DNA of 64,000 nt from positions 37,847 through 101,846 of the forward strand of contig QPMI01000628.1 in NCBI GenBank assembly GCA_004431415.1. Reading direction: 5' to 3'. This DNA comes from Cyanophora paradoxa. Its lineage: Eukaryota; Glaucocystophyceae; Cyanophorales; Cyanophoraceae. Below, one piece after another: positions 43,131 to 51,926 of this stretch. A model generated the notes under the pieces. That model was given only the letters and a program-made list of their open reading frames with translations, was not told the DNA's origin and did not search any database. Numbering within the stretch: the stretch's first letter is position 1; each line of letters starts with the position of its first letter. The translations under genes were made by a program, and so were the position numbers.

Positions 43131-44700
43131 ATGAGCTTCGATCGAGCGCCGCCGATGGACAGCTGCAACTTAGCTGGGCTCCCTCGAGCCTCTTGCAGCT
43201 GTGCATGTGCGCCGCAGCCGGCGCTGGAGCTCCGGATCCGTGCTCCCTCTTACGGCGGCGGCGGCGGCCACCGCGATGTCGATGCCTACGTGAACGCTCG
43301 GGATTCCGCGCCCAGCCACCTCCCTGCAGCTGTCTCGAGCTCGTCCATCGGCTCTGTGCTGCTGCATCTGGCGAGCCCTGAAGCGAGACGGGCGGGGCGG
43401 ACGCGTCGGCCGTCGCTGTCGGCGTCGGCGGCGCGGCCGCGGCCGCCCTCGCCCTTCCTCGCCTACCTGGTGCTGCTCGCCCTCGCGCCCTGCCTCGAGG
43501 GGCCCGCGTACTTTAGTTTTGCGGGCGCCGACCCGGTCGCCGGCACCGGTTCGTTCGCACCCGTCCGAAGTTCTGCGACCGAAGCGAAGGCCGAGGCCCG
43601 CTGCAGGGCTGCGCTTCCACGACGGGGCCAGCGATGCGCAGCACCTGCCCCTTACCAGCCTCTCGACCCCCTTCACGATGGAGATGTGGTGCGAAGTAGA
43701 GTTCGTTGGAGACAGCTTGCAGAATCCATTCGCGCGCAGGCTCTTTCCTACCTACGACCAAGGGGTCGGGCGCCACATCGTGAAGCTGAAGTCGAGCAGC
43801 GGATACGCATTCGTGAGCGGCCGTCTGCAAACGCTTCAAGACGGATATCGATCTCTGACCGAGGGCCGGTCCACGCGCGGCGCAGCGCATCTTCCTATGC
43901 CCCTGGCCTTCCGAGAAGGCGGCGTGCGAGCCGGGTGCCGGAGGCCGCCATTCCATATCGTATGGGTCGCAGGATGCGGTCCCGGGCTACGTGTCGTGGG
44001 CGTGGATTTGTAACATGTGCGGCGACGACTCCACCATGCACGTGTTCTTCCTTGGGGAAATGGGGCTCCGGATCGGCCACTGGAACGTGAGCACGCTTCT
44101 CCATGCCTCTCGTGCGATCGCCAAAGGATCCCATTTTCGCCGCAGTACCTTGCGATCTCTTGGGCTTCGAGTGGGGATGTGATCGTCTTCTTCAACGGCA
44201 TGAAATGTGGGCCTTTCAGAGCAGACTTCGACAACATGGCGCAGCTGTCCTGGTCCCAGAGACTCAGCAACGCGTGGCTGGGGGGCAACCCAGACGACGA
44301 TTACGGCGTCGACATCGGCGGGCAGGACTCCGTCACGCAAACGTCGTTTTCTGGTGCGGGTGCCGCGCTGCGCCTCTCTCGGACTTACGGTGTGCAGGCT
44401 TCCGAGTGTACCCTTTCGCGATGAGCTTTGATCAGATGCGGTCGTCTTACTTTTCGAACCGAGCGGAGGGGCTGACATCGCAGCCGCGGCTCCTTGACCT
44501 GGCAATGGACGTCGTGGACTGCATTTACACGGGGACCGCCCGCTCGGGCCTGAAGGACCGCTCCGGGTGCGCATGCGCATGCGCTCGAACGATGCCTCGC
44601 TGCGAGGAGACGTCGAACGGCGCGCAGGAACGGGCAGCACGTGAGCGTCGCGGTCGGGCTCAGCATCGACTGCCCGTCGCCGCCAACGCCCACATATGGT
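43131..44700 (+). CDS. LamG-like (concanavalin fold) secreted protein, 3' end interrupted
   Basis: Exon blocks: a hydrophobic stretch LAYLVLLALAPCLEGPAYFS (about 43,460) that may be a signal or membrane anchor; GLRFHDGASDAQHLPLTSLS then FTMEMWCEVEF (43,602-43,853); DAVPGYVSWAWICNMCG to GLRIGHWN (43,976-44,086); YLAISWASSGDVIVFFNGMK to YGVDIGGQDS (44,145-44,329); and FRVYPFAMSFDQMRSSYFSN (44,398 onward). Order and motifs (LRFDG, FTxExW, ..VNG, lGG, VRVY..alS) fit LamG/LamGL domains, which bind sugars or proteins outside the cell. Introns use GT-AG. The frame runs on past 44,700 into the AT-rich element without a stop of its own, so the provirus or the hairpin element seems to lie in or directly after this gene. 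The exact start is not fixed. Confidence 0.6.
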
Positions 44701-44722
44701 CTGTTTCATTCTCTGGTTTCAG

Positions 44723-45006
44723 ACACATAGTAAAATGCGGAGTTTTAACCCTCGGCTTAATCTTAATTGATTTTGTTGATATATCTCGTATATTCTATTT
44801 CAATCAATCGTTAATCTGTGTATATCTTATCGAATATTCATTTATTTCGTTTATTTTGTATTCTTTTCGATATTTTATCGTAAATTTCTCTTATTTTCCG
44901 ATTAGTCTTACTGAGTCTATCGATAATCTGTATATATTTCCGAATAATATAACTGAATCTCAATTAGATCTTGCCTCTGGTTAAAACTCCGCATTTTACT
45001 ATGTGT
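44723..45006. repeat. 284-bp element with perfect 28-bp inverted repeats
   Basis: 44,723-44,750 (ACACATAGTAAAATGCGG...) and 44,979-45,006 are perfect reverse complements, enclosing 228 bases of AT-rich sequence without a gene. The left arm starts directly after TTTCAG. It could be a foldback viral terminus, a MITE nested at the boundary, or an introner-like insert. No obvious target duplication is visible. Confidence 0.9.
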
Positions 45007-45249
45007 GATTGGTCTAAAAGTTAATTGATTTAATCGATATTATATTCATGTACTTTCTCGATTAAATTTAATTAAATTTAATTCATTTAATCGGAAATAT
45101 ATCGCTAAACTCGATTAAGATCCATAAATGATTCATTTGTTTATATTAACAAATCGATCTCTTATTGAATCCAATCGTAATTATACATGAAACTTATATG
45201 ATTTTATCATTGTTTTGTTGAGTCTAAGGGGGACCCTTAGGATTTTGGG

Positions 45250-45350
45250 TGTGACAGGTGTGACAGGTGTGACAGGTCAATCCCAAGGAAAGTCCTAGTG
45301 AGAAATTGATTTTTAAAATCCACGGGATAAACCTGTCACACCTGTCACAC
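45250..45350. repeat. Palindromic TGTGACAGG repeat, copy 1
   Basis: Three direct GTGTGACAG units, an inner block CAATCCCAAGGAAAGTCCTA and inverted ACCTGTCACACCTGTCACAC form a large imperfect hairpin. The inner block contains its own complementary halves (AATCCC / GGGAT; TTGATTTTTAAAATC). Confidence 0.9.
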
Positions 45351-45411
45351 AAACCATATTCAGTAAGGACCTCATATATTGTGAAAATCTCAGTGTTAGT
45401 TGGTGTTAAAT

Positions 45412-45597
45412 CTTTCAGGCAGCATTTATTTGTCAGGCATTAAATCTATCGATTTTCATAAAGTATTTTATTTTGGCTAAGTCATTGTTTGGATCAACAA
45501 TGAAATTTGAATTATAGAAAAGTTTTCTAAAAAGGTGCCTGACAATGCCTGACATACTATATAAGTGCCTGACAACTATATTATAGTGCCTGACAAA
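45412..45597. repeat. TGCCTGACA iteron-like cluster
   Basis: TGTCAGGCA-type units at about 45,415 and 45,433, and TGCCTGACA units at about 45,536, 45,546, 45,571 and 45,590 in the opposite orientation, spaced by AT-rich sequence. Confidence 0.85.
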
Positions 45598-45846
45598 CCA
45601 TATATGGTAATACTATATGATATCTTCTACTTTCTCAGTGTTAGTTGGTGTAGTTGATTCAAAAAATGCATTTATACTCTGATTCATTGTTATTTCCTGT
45701 GAAATTTGAGTCAACTCAACCCACTTAGTCAACCCTTGCATTGAATTCGTAACAAAATCCATATACTATCGATTAATATGAGTCAACCTTGAGTCCACTT
45801 TAATAATAGGGGGAATCTTGGGGAGATGCTTATTAGATGCTATTAA

Positions 45847-47232
45847 TTAGCTAGTTTTGGTCCTTTCTCTTAGTGTTCTCTGAGGTTTAGGGGCTGTATA
45901 TGACTCCTTAGTAGTCTGAAAGTCATTATACCATCTCTGGCTATTAACCTCAGAAAGTTTCTGTGTCCCTGCTATAGTGAGCTTTTTGAGTTCCCTGTTA
46001 ACTTTCCCAGCCTTCTCCTTTCTAGCCTCTATCAAAGGCTTATCTGGGACTTCATTAGCAGCTTCTATGCCTTCTCTCCTTATAGCAGCATCAGCCCTGG
46101 CTTCCTCTTTAGCTTGCTCCAAGGCATCCACTGTAGGGGTTTCTAGATATTCAACTGCATTCACAGGCAACAGCTCATGGAAAGCAAACCTGTTTTCTAT
46201 GATCTCACCAGTGGGACTCCTTAGCTTAAACTTAAAGCCTTCCCTACTATCAACAGTGTAAACCATCCTAGACCAATTGTTACCCTGTTTAGCAAAGGGG
46301 TTCTTCTCAACTTTCACTCTAACAAACATGCCAGGCTGCATGGTATCAAGGTAAGCTATTGATTTCTTGAATCTTTCATCTTCTAATCCCACTATATACC
46401 TATAATGCTCCTCTGTAGTTTCGCCTGGCTTCATCTTAGTAGCTGAGTGAACTGTATTATTGTAATTATACTCAATATCACCTAACACATCAAAGAATCT
46501 AGCTGTGTTATTAGCTATGCAATAGTTTGTGATCAGTCTCTTAATCTGCTTGTTAAAGGCTTCAATTCGACCTTGGCTTCTATGGTCAGCAGTTCCACTC
46601 ACTTGGTGTTCTATGAATTTACTAGATAAATACTCCTGGAATATTCGATTTTGGAATTCACTCCCAGCATCTGATTGAACTTTTACTATGGGTCTTGCCA
46701 CTCTCATTTCAAGCTGTTTAAATGCAGCTAATGTAGTGAGAGCTGATTTATCCCTTATAGGTATGATATACCCAGTTCTCAGTGTAGATTCCATTGCAGT
46801 CATAAAGGTATCATAGCCATTGTTTTGTTTCTTATAAGCTGGGAAAAAGAGCAAATCAATCACATAGGTATCAAGGGGTTGCCTAATTGGGACCATGGGA
46901 TCTCTCTTCCTAGATATAGCAGGTGCATTGATCTGAACAACTTCTTGTTTTTTATAGAACTCTTGCAACTGCTTATAGGATTCATCAGGTAACTCAGCCC
47001 TCATAGCTTGAAGCCCTTTGTAACCAGTTCTCACATCATAGAATCTCTTGGCAATCTTGCTGGTTTCTTTCACTGCAATAGCAACTGGGATCTCTACTGG
47101 GACAAGCTCTTTCATCTCTGACTTTTTTACAATTCGAGATTCTCCCTTTTCCTCCTTGGGAACTGTGATAGGCAGTAGGTTACCTTGTAGTTGCTCAGTG
47201 GTTCTCCTAACTATTCTTCCAGTTGCTGGCAT
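45847..47232 (-). CDS. Retroviral-type (rve, DDE) integrase
   Basis: Catalyses insertion of viral DNA into host chromosomes. 461 residues, uninterrupted. The RNase H-fold core has the first Asp in TYVIDLLFFPAYKK (about residue 128), the second in KVQSDAGSEFQN (about residue 190), and the Glu in GRIEAFNKQIKRLI about 35 residues later, giving a complete D,D-35-E triad. The N-terminal third (VRTGYKGLQAMRAELPDESY, YKKQEVVQINAPAI) is typical of the region before the core in Polinton integrases. A C-terminal small barrel-like part (GMFVRVKVEKNPFAKQ, NNWSRMVYTV) is followed by a charged tail. It starts 3 bases after the stop of the polymerase C-terminal frame, so it is probably co-transcribed with it. 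It is the only large viral gene in the window with no break. Confidence 0.92.
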   Translation of the reverse strand: MPATGRIVRRTTEQLQGNLLPITVPKEEKGESRIVKKSEMKELVPVEIPVAIAVKETSKIAKRFYDVRTGYKGLQAMRAELPDESYKQLQEFYKKQEVVQINAPAISRKRDPMVPIRQPLDTYVIDLLFFPAYKKQNNGYDTFMTAMESTLRTGYIIPIRDKSALTTLAAFKQLEMRVARPIVKVQSDAGSEFQNRIFQEYLSSKFIEHQVSGTADHRSQGRIEAFNKQIKRLITNYCIANNTARFFDVLGDIEYNYNNTVHSATKMKPGETTEEHYRYIVGLEDERFKKSIAYLDTMQPGMFVRVKVEKNPFAKQGNNWSRMVYTVDSREGFKFKLRSPTGEIIENRFAFHELLPVNAVEYLETPTVDALEQAKEEARADAAIRREGIEAANEVPDKPLIEARKEKAGKVNRELKKLTIAGTQKLSEVNSQRWYNDFQTTKESYTAPKPQRTLRERTKTS

Positions 47233-47235
47233 CTC

Positions 47236-47553
47236 TTAATTAAAAGGAACAGAATTAATACCATCTGGTAAGATGTATCTCTTTGCATCAAAGCAGTTTA
47301 GGGCAACCCTTCTACTCACAGTGTCTATTATTGTGTGATCTGCCCTTCTTTTCTGCTTTGCAGTCACAGTCTTGCTGATACCTGCAAATAAACACTGTTT
47401 AAAATCATTAAATTGGAGTTCCTCAGTTGAAGTCCCAGAGAGCTTACTCCTCTCAATCTCAGCAGTTCTGAAACTGTAAACTTTAGCTCTCAGACCCACA
47501 TACTCCAATATAGCAGAGCCAGGCATCTCATTTTTGTATTTACCTGGGGTCAT
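47236..47553 (-). CDS. polB: Protein-primed DNA polymerase, C-terminal part (frameshifted)
   Basis: 105 residues that carry the conserved PolB end: KYKNEMPGSAILEYVGLRAK followed by VYSF, matching the E(Y/F)VGLR.K.YS motif of Polinton polymerases. It overlaps the stop of the main part by four bases (ATGA) and its frame is also open upstream of its first Met, so it is not a separate gene by content. Either ribosomal frameshifting, a real mutation or a missing base in the preceding G4 run explains the split. The stop is 3 bases before the integrase start. Confidence 0.85.
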   Translation of the reverse strand: MTPGKYKNEMPGSAILEYVGLRAKVYSFRTAEIERSKLSGTSTEELQFNDFKQCLFAGISKTVTAKQKRRADHTIIDTVSRRVALNCFDAKRYILPDGINSVPFN

Positions 47554-50480
47554 TCTGTTAGATCCCCTAGGTCCAATGCATAAGAGATATTCCCCAGGTC
47601 CTCTTGGAGGGTCTTAGATTCAATATATAGACAGAAGGAGTCAGTATCATGGAATAGTAACTTTGCTTTTGTCCATTGGGACCTTACAGTATCATAGAAG
47701 AACTTGTAGTTATGCAGTTTGGCTGCATCCAGAACATAAGCCCCAATAGCAACTGGCTTATCTAGCTTCACATGCTTTGTGTAAAACTCAAAGGCAACTG
47801 CTTTTTCGTTTATGGGACTTGTTGATTTCACCAATGGGGAGGCTGCATATTTCGTAAACAGTTTCTCACTGTTTGCAATCTTAACCACAGATCTACCTCT
47901 GCAAGATTCAATGCATTTCCCATAGATTGAGTTATTCATGAGTTTATAGAAATCAGCCTCGAATTTATTCACTGCTTTCCTTCTCATCTCAGTATTCAGC
48001 TCAATGTAGGGTTTCATTACAGGAGCCACAGTAAATGATAGGACCCTGTGAACCTTCTTTAGTTTCACCCCTTTGTCCAACAGATACTGTAGAAGAGGCT
48101 CAGAAATCACATAGTTGGTCACAGAACCAAAGGTTGCAGTTAGCTTAGGGGTCTTATCAAGCTCTTCTCCTGAGAGATCTAATAGGCTCTTTTGATATTG
48201 TGATAATTCTGCATATTCTACTATTTTCTTGTTAATAATTAGGGGGAAATCACTGTGGTCTAGATATAGCCTAATTGGGTAATCCAGATCAACTTCCAGG
48301 AAACTGGATCTGTTATCTTGTGGGTTGAATTCGGTCTCCCATCTAAAATCACCAACTGGGATTGGCTGACTCAAACAGTAGCCATACAAGTTGTTAGCAT
48401 CAAACAGCATTATATGGGAGTTCTCACCATCAGCCTCAGCATACCTACAAGGCATTGTTGCAAAGCCACCCCTGATTCCCCTCTCAACAAATTCGTATTG
48501 CTCTACATCACTTATAAGCTCTATTTTTGCCTTGGTGGTCCTAAGCATAGCATCCCAAGATAACCCAGGTGCAGATACATAATGAACTGGGTCCAATCCA
48601 TATACTGAGTGTGAAAGCCTTCTGAAAGCCTGGAATTTGCTCATTAACTCATCTACATCAGCAGCCCCAAAGTCCATAAAATTACTTGCATCAATGAACT
48701 TGTAAAGACCCCATTGCAATGAAAGGTATTGATCAAAGTTTTTCGAAAGGATTTCGATTCGCTTTTTATCACCCATGCCTGCTATTTTTCTGAAAATGAA
48801 TGTCCCACAGTCATCCATTTGGTCAACAACCACTGCTACTTTTGTTTGCTTTGAGATTCTCCTATGGAGATTGCAGTTTCTGCATGCAGGTGCAATGTAA
48901 TTACCTGTGTGGTGATCATGATCCCTGCATTTGAAGTTTTCCTTGGTGAACCTCTCACTGCAAAGGTAACAGTGTTTGGTAGCTCTGTAAATTGCTTTCT
49001 GCTCATCTGTGAGTTCATTCATGGGAATATTGGTAAACAGGAAGTCAATTAGCTCTCTTGCTTTGGATTCCAAGCATTCAAACAGACCTCCCATTGGATC
49101 CTGACCCTCAAATCGAAAATCTTGAACATCTTCCCCAGTGACTATTCTTATGTTGACTGCTGAGACTTCCCTCTTGGATTTCGATGCATCTATGGGGATG
49201 CTTCTATGTTCAATCTTGCAGTAAACCACAACAGGAAGCCAAACAGTTTTCCTTAGGTTTTTCAGTCCAAACTCTATGGTGGTCTCAGGTTTTGGTGTGA
49301 TTCCCTTTGAGAGTCTCCAATCAATGCATCTATTTGAATCCACATGAGCAGTTAGTTTAGCCTCAGACCTGAATCGAGATAAGCATGTATCACAGTAGTG
49401 TAACTTTTGATCCTTGGTTTTATCAAGGGCAACTCTGAGAAGTCTTGAAAGGGACATGATTGTAATATAGTGACCATTCCCTTCATCATCATGAATGAGC
49501 ATTAGATTAATCTTTTGCTTTCTACCTGGGTTACTGGATTGATGTAGGGGATATATAACATCTCGATCCATTCCAAATATGTTTATGCTGATGCCTGCAT
49601 TTTGAGATTCGAATTTATCAATTATTTCAGCATCACAGGCAACAGGGAATGGGATGTTATCGAAATTGAGTGCCAGAGGATTGTATGTAGTTGGTGAGTA
49701 TTTCCATTTGCGATATTGTGTAAGCTCACTTCTCTTGTGGGAATTCACATCTTTCCTATGGATCCATGCCAAAATGGCATTTTCGAAGCAAGAATCATCA
49801 ATATTTCGAATATTCACTGTGGCTCTCTTGGCTGCAATTGACTCAGGTGTTTTAACATAGCAACCACCGGTTGGGGCATAACTCATAATAGCAACTCTAA
49901 GCATTTCGATTCTCTCCAATCGATAGCTATCAACAACATTCATCTGTTCCTGACACATTTGGGCTGCTTTATTCAGCTCAGTTCGAATATTTCTCGATTT
50001 GGTTAATACAAAATAATCGCTGTAAATGTATTTCGATATCCAAACCTGCGGATTGCTGACTTTAACGAACTTGCAGATAAACGACAAGCGAACTTTGATT
50101 GCCCTGAATTGATCCAGACTATCTCTTAAACGTTTTGGTAGAGAGGTTGCAATTCTATCTAAATATTCAATCACATCTACCACAACTTCCCTTCTGGCTC
50201 TGTATGTGAGCCAGCGATATAATTCATTCATGGCTGTTCCATCTTCTGCCTCTGGTTCTATTTGCCTCAGGCGATCGAGTTCATCAAGAGTCTCAACTTT
50301 GTCATAGAGATTATTGGCTTTTCTGGTTAATTTTGCTAAAGTGGGTCTGCCCCTTGAAATAAATCCGATTTCCCGGTCATATTCAGCCTCTGTGATTTCA
50401 TGGGCTGCATACAGTGTTCCCAGTAATCCCATAAGTTCCCATTTCTTCTCTCTAATGAGTCTGTTGCTAATTCGGGGCAT
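47550..50480 (-). CDS. polB: Protein-primed family B DNA polymerase, main part
   Basis: Replicates the viral genome using a protein primer. 976 residues. The N-terminal third has the Polinton-type blocks VNIRNIDDSCFENAILAWIH and HYCDTCLSRFRSEAKLTAHV (zinc-like). A Cys/His block YLCSERF...CRDHDHHTGNYIAPACRNCN is the usual HNH-like insert. Polymerase motifs are intact: A, LFDANNLYGYCLSQP; B, FYKLMNNSIYGKC; C, FHDTDSFCLYI. The proofreading exonuclease looks damaged: the Exo I site (usually YADFE) reads YCKIE, Exo II (usually NLxGYD) reads DQMDDCGTF, and the segment that should hold Exo III is shortened. The frame stops at DLGDLTE; the missing end is in the next frame (47,236-47,553), so a -1 shift or one missing base at the C4/G4 run 47,564-47,567 separates them. 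The start overlaps no neighbour; a short divergent promoter region lies between 50,481 and 50,588. Confidence 0.92.
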   Translation of the reverse strand: MPRISNRLIREKKWELMGLLGTLYAAHEITEAEYDREIGFISRGRPTLAKLTRKANNLYDKVETLDELDRLRQIEPEAEDGTAMNELYRWLTYRARREVVVDVIEYLDRIATSLPKRLRDSLDQFRAIKVRLSFICKFVKVSNPQVWISKYIYSDYFVLTKSRNIRTELNKAAQMCQEQMNVVDSYRLERIEMLRVAIMSYAPTGGCYVKTPESIAAKRATVNIRNIDDSCFENAILAWIHRKDVNSHKRSELTQYRKWKYSPTTYNPLALNFDNIPFPVACDAEIIDKFESQNAGISINIFGMDRDVIYPLHQSSNPGRKQKINLMLIHDDEGNGHYITIMSLSRLLRVALDKTKDQKLHYCDTCLSRFRSEAKLTAHVDSNRCIDWRLSKGITPKPETTIEFGLKNLRKTVWLPVVVYCKIEHRSIPIDASKSKREVSAVNIRIVTGEDVQDFRFEGQDPMGGLFECLESKARELIDFLFTNIPMNELTDEQKAIYRATKHCYLCSERFTKENFKCRDHDHHTGNYIAPACRNCNLHRRISKQTKVAVVVDQMDDCGTFIFRKIAGMGDKKRIEILSKNFDQYLSLQWGLYKFIDASNFMDFGAADVDELMSKFQAFRRLSHSVYGLDPVHYVSAPGLSWDAMLRTTKAKIELISDVEQYEFVERGIRGGFATMPCRYAEADGENSHIMLFDANNLYGYCLSQPIPVGDFRWETEFNPQDNRSSFLEVDLDYPIRLYLDHSDFPLIINKKIVEYAELSQYQKSLLDLSGEELDKTPKLTATFGSVTNYVISEPLLQYLLDKGVKLKKVHRVLSFTVAPVMKPYIELNTEMRRKAVNKFEADFYKLMNNSIYGKCIESCRGRSVVKIANSEKLFTKYAASPLVKSTSPINEKAVAFEFYTKHVKLDKPVAIGAYVLDAAKLHNYKFFYDTVRSQWTKAKLLFHDTDSFCLYIESKTLQEDLGNISYALDLGDLTE

Positions 50481-50588
50481 AGTTCCTAACTTGTTCCTAC
50501 TAAAAGGGGAGGTTTTAAATGGGGAATTCTGAACACAAAATTTGATGAAAACTACTTAAAGAAATATCTTCTATATATATAAAAGGAC
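50481..50588 (+). promoter_or_regulatory. Divergent promoter region with conserved viral motif
   Basis: At 50,550-50,585 is ACTACTTAAAGAAATATCTT followed by CTATATATATAAAAGGA, four bases before an ATG. The same 40-base pattern occurs before the primase. Toward the polymerase side the sequence is TTTAAAACCTCCCCTTTTAG. Confidence 0.8.
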
Positions 50589-51404
50589 AATGGCAGAGAA
50601 GAAATCGTATTGCCTGGAAAAGCTCAAAGCGGCTTTAATGTTGCTTTGTGGATCTGATAACTTCAATGATTATGTTGCTCTTGGAAGTAACAGGAAACCG
50701 CTCCCTCTTTGGCAAAGCTTGCAAAATATGGATTAAGTGACTATGACCTGCCTCCAGAGTCTGAGCATTGCGCCTGTGATCATCCAATTAAAGAGCAATG
50801 CTATATTCTGCATGTTAATAAAAAGATTGTGGTCATTGTTGGGAATTGCTGCATTTTACGATTTATTCCGAAGGGTGCCAGAGGTCAAGATATATGTGAA
50901 AGATGTGGAGATCGGCATAAAAACCGAAAGGATAATTTCTGTAATAAGTGCAGAATCGCTTTAAAGCAAGAAGAACTGGAAAGAAAAAGAGAACTTGAAA
51001 AACAAGAGGAAGCTCGAAAGAGGCAGCTTGAATTAGAAGAAAGAGAGCGAAGAGAGAGAGAATTAGAACAAGAAAGAGCAAGGAATAAACATGCAGTTAA
51101 TCTTTTCCTGATTTGGTGCAACCAATTTATTCCGAAAATGGATAATCTTCGCAGAGATGATATAGAGAGGTTCAGAGAGGGCAGATCTGCATTGATTGAA
51201 ATGTATGCAGAACTCAGTACAACAAATACATTGGTTGCTGGGTTTCAGGTGCCTTATCTTAAAAAAGATATCGCAAAAGGATTAGATTGCAGATGGAATA
51301 AGGACAAGAAAACATGGGAGACCTTGGAAATCGAACCATTTGTAGCATTGCTAGGTAAGCATTTCAAACTTATGTATATTGAGCGATTTGGACAAAGAGG
51401 TTAG
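50589..51404 (+). CDS. Zinc-finger / DUF5710-like protein (frameshifted near its start)
   Basis: ATG at 50,589, right after the promoter, gives MAEKKSYCLEKLKAALMLLC and about 34 sensible residues, then frame must change near 50,680-50,700 to continue (QETAPSLAKLAKYGLSDYDL). The remainder has EHCACDHPIKEQCYI and CERCGDRHKNRKDNFCNKCR, two Cys-rich zinc-ribbon-like groups, a long Glu/Arg coiled coil (about 50,960-51,090), and near the C terminus FQVPYLKKDIAKGLDCRWNK with KTWE, the pattern of DUF5710-type domains found in many mobile elements and large DNA viruses. Probable nucleic-acid binding; role unknown. The downstream frame alone starts without ATG, supporting a single-base break. Confidence 0.65.
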
Positions 51405-51417
51405 AGAACAAAAAATG

Positions 51418-51446
51418 ATTTAAAGAATTCTCTATATATATTAAGA
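51418..51446 (+). promoter_or_regulatory. Viral promoter variant
   Basis: TTTAAAGAATTCTCTATATATATTAAGAG, a variant of the motif at 50,550 and 51,870, placed 15 bases before the next ATG. Confidence 0.75.
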
Positions 51447-51460
51447 GAGACAGAGGAAAA

Positions 51461-51715
51461 ATGCCACTCAGTGAAGCCCAGAAGAGAGCTATGAAGAGAT
51501 ACCAGCAAACTGAAAAAGGTAAGGCTCAAATCAAAAAGTTTAACGAAAAAATAGCCACACAGCTTAGAGATCTATATCAAACCGATGATACCTATAGAGC
51601 AATGAAAATAGCAAGTTCATGTCAGCGAAAGTATGCAGCCAATGCAGTCTGCTTTGTCAAGTATTTGTATGATGTCCCTTACTCAAATAGAGGGAGAAAA
51701 TTGAAACATGTCTAA
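51461..51715 (+). CDS. Small basic protein of 84 residues, unknown
   Basis: Starts MPLSEAQKRAMKRYQQTEKG and is rich in Lys/Arg, mostly helical by eye, with no recognised domain. It has its own promoter and ATG, so it is likely real. A DNA-binding role would fit the charge but is only a guess. Confidence 0.6.
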   Translation: MPLSEAQKRAMKRYQQTEKGKAQIKKFNEKIATQLRDLYQTDDTYRAMKIASSCQRKYAANAVCFVKYLYDVPYSNRGRKLKHV

Positions 51716-51726
51716 ATTATTTTTCC

Positions 51727-51755
51727 CAGCATATTACTAGGCTGGGGATATGCTG
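51727..51755 (+). terminator. Hairpin after the 84-residue gene
   Basis: CAGCATAT (51,727) pairs with ATATGCTG (51,748), 11 bases after the stop codon. Hairpins mark transcript ends in some giant viruses (mimivirus), so a 3'-end signal is possible. Confidence 0.4.
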
Positions 51756-51867
51756 TTTATTCGCTGAAATACCCATTCATCCTTTTTGTATCTAAACCAC
51801 TCGATATATCATGTGGATAAATTTCGTAGGGATACTTTCTCGATTTCCAACAAAAAATGATTGGGGA

Positions 51868-51912
51868 CCCAAAACTACTTAAAGAAAAATCTTCTATATA
51901 TATAAAAGGGAC
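51868..51912 (+). promoter_or_regulatory. Primase promoter with conserved viral motif
   Basis: AAACTACTTAAAGAAAAATC then TTCTATATATATAAAAGGGA, nearly identical to the motif before 50,589; the ATG follows at 51,927. Confidence 0.85.
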
Positions 51913-51926
51913 CCCGATCGCTGAAA

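Larger units (their letters stand above)
45007..45846. other. Left non-coding region of the provirus
   Basis: AT-rich, no gene. It holds AATTTAATTAAATTTAATTC-type stretches (45,060-45,090), palindromic repeat copy 1, the TGCCTGACA iteron cluster, and two copies of CTCAGTGTTAGTTGGTGT (45,389 and 45,634). The concentration of repeats suggests a terminal, replication or regulatory region. Confidence 0.7.

Noticed and set aside
44103-44984. 293-codon open frame crossing from host DNA into the AT-rich element
   Set aside because: The first part is the last LamG exon region in one frame and the second part is compositionally viral non-coding sequence; the join is an accident of the insertion.
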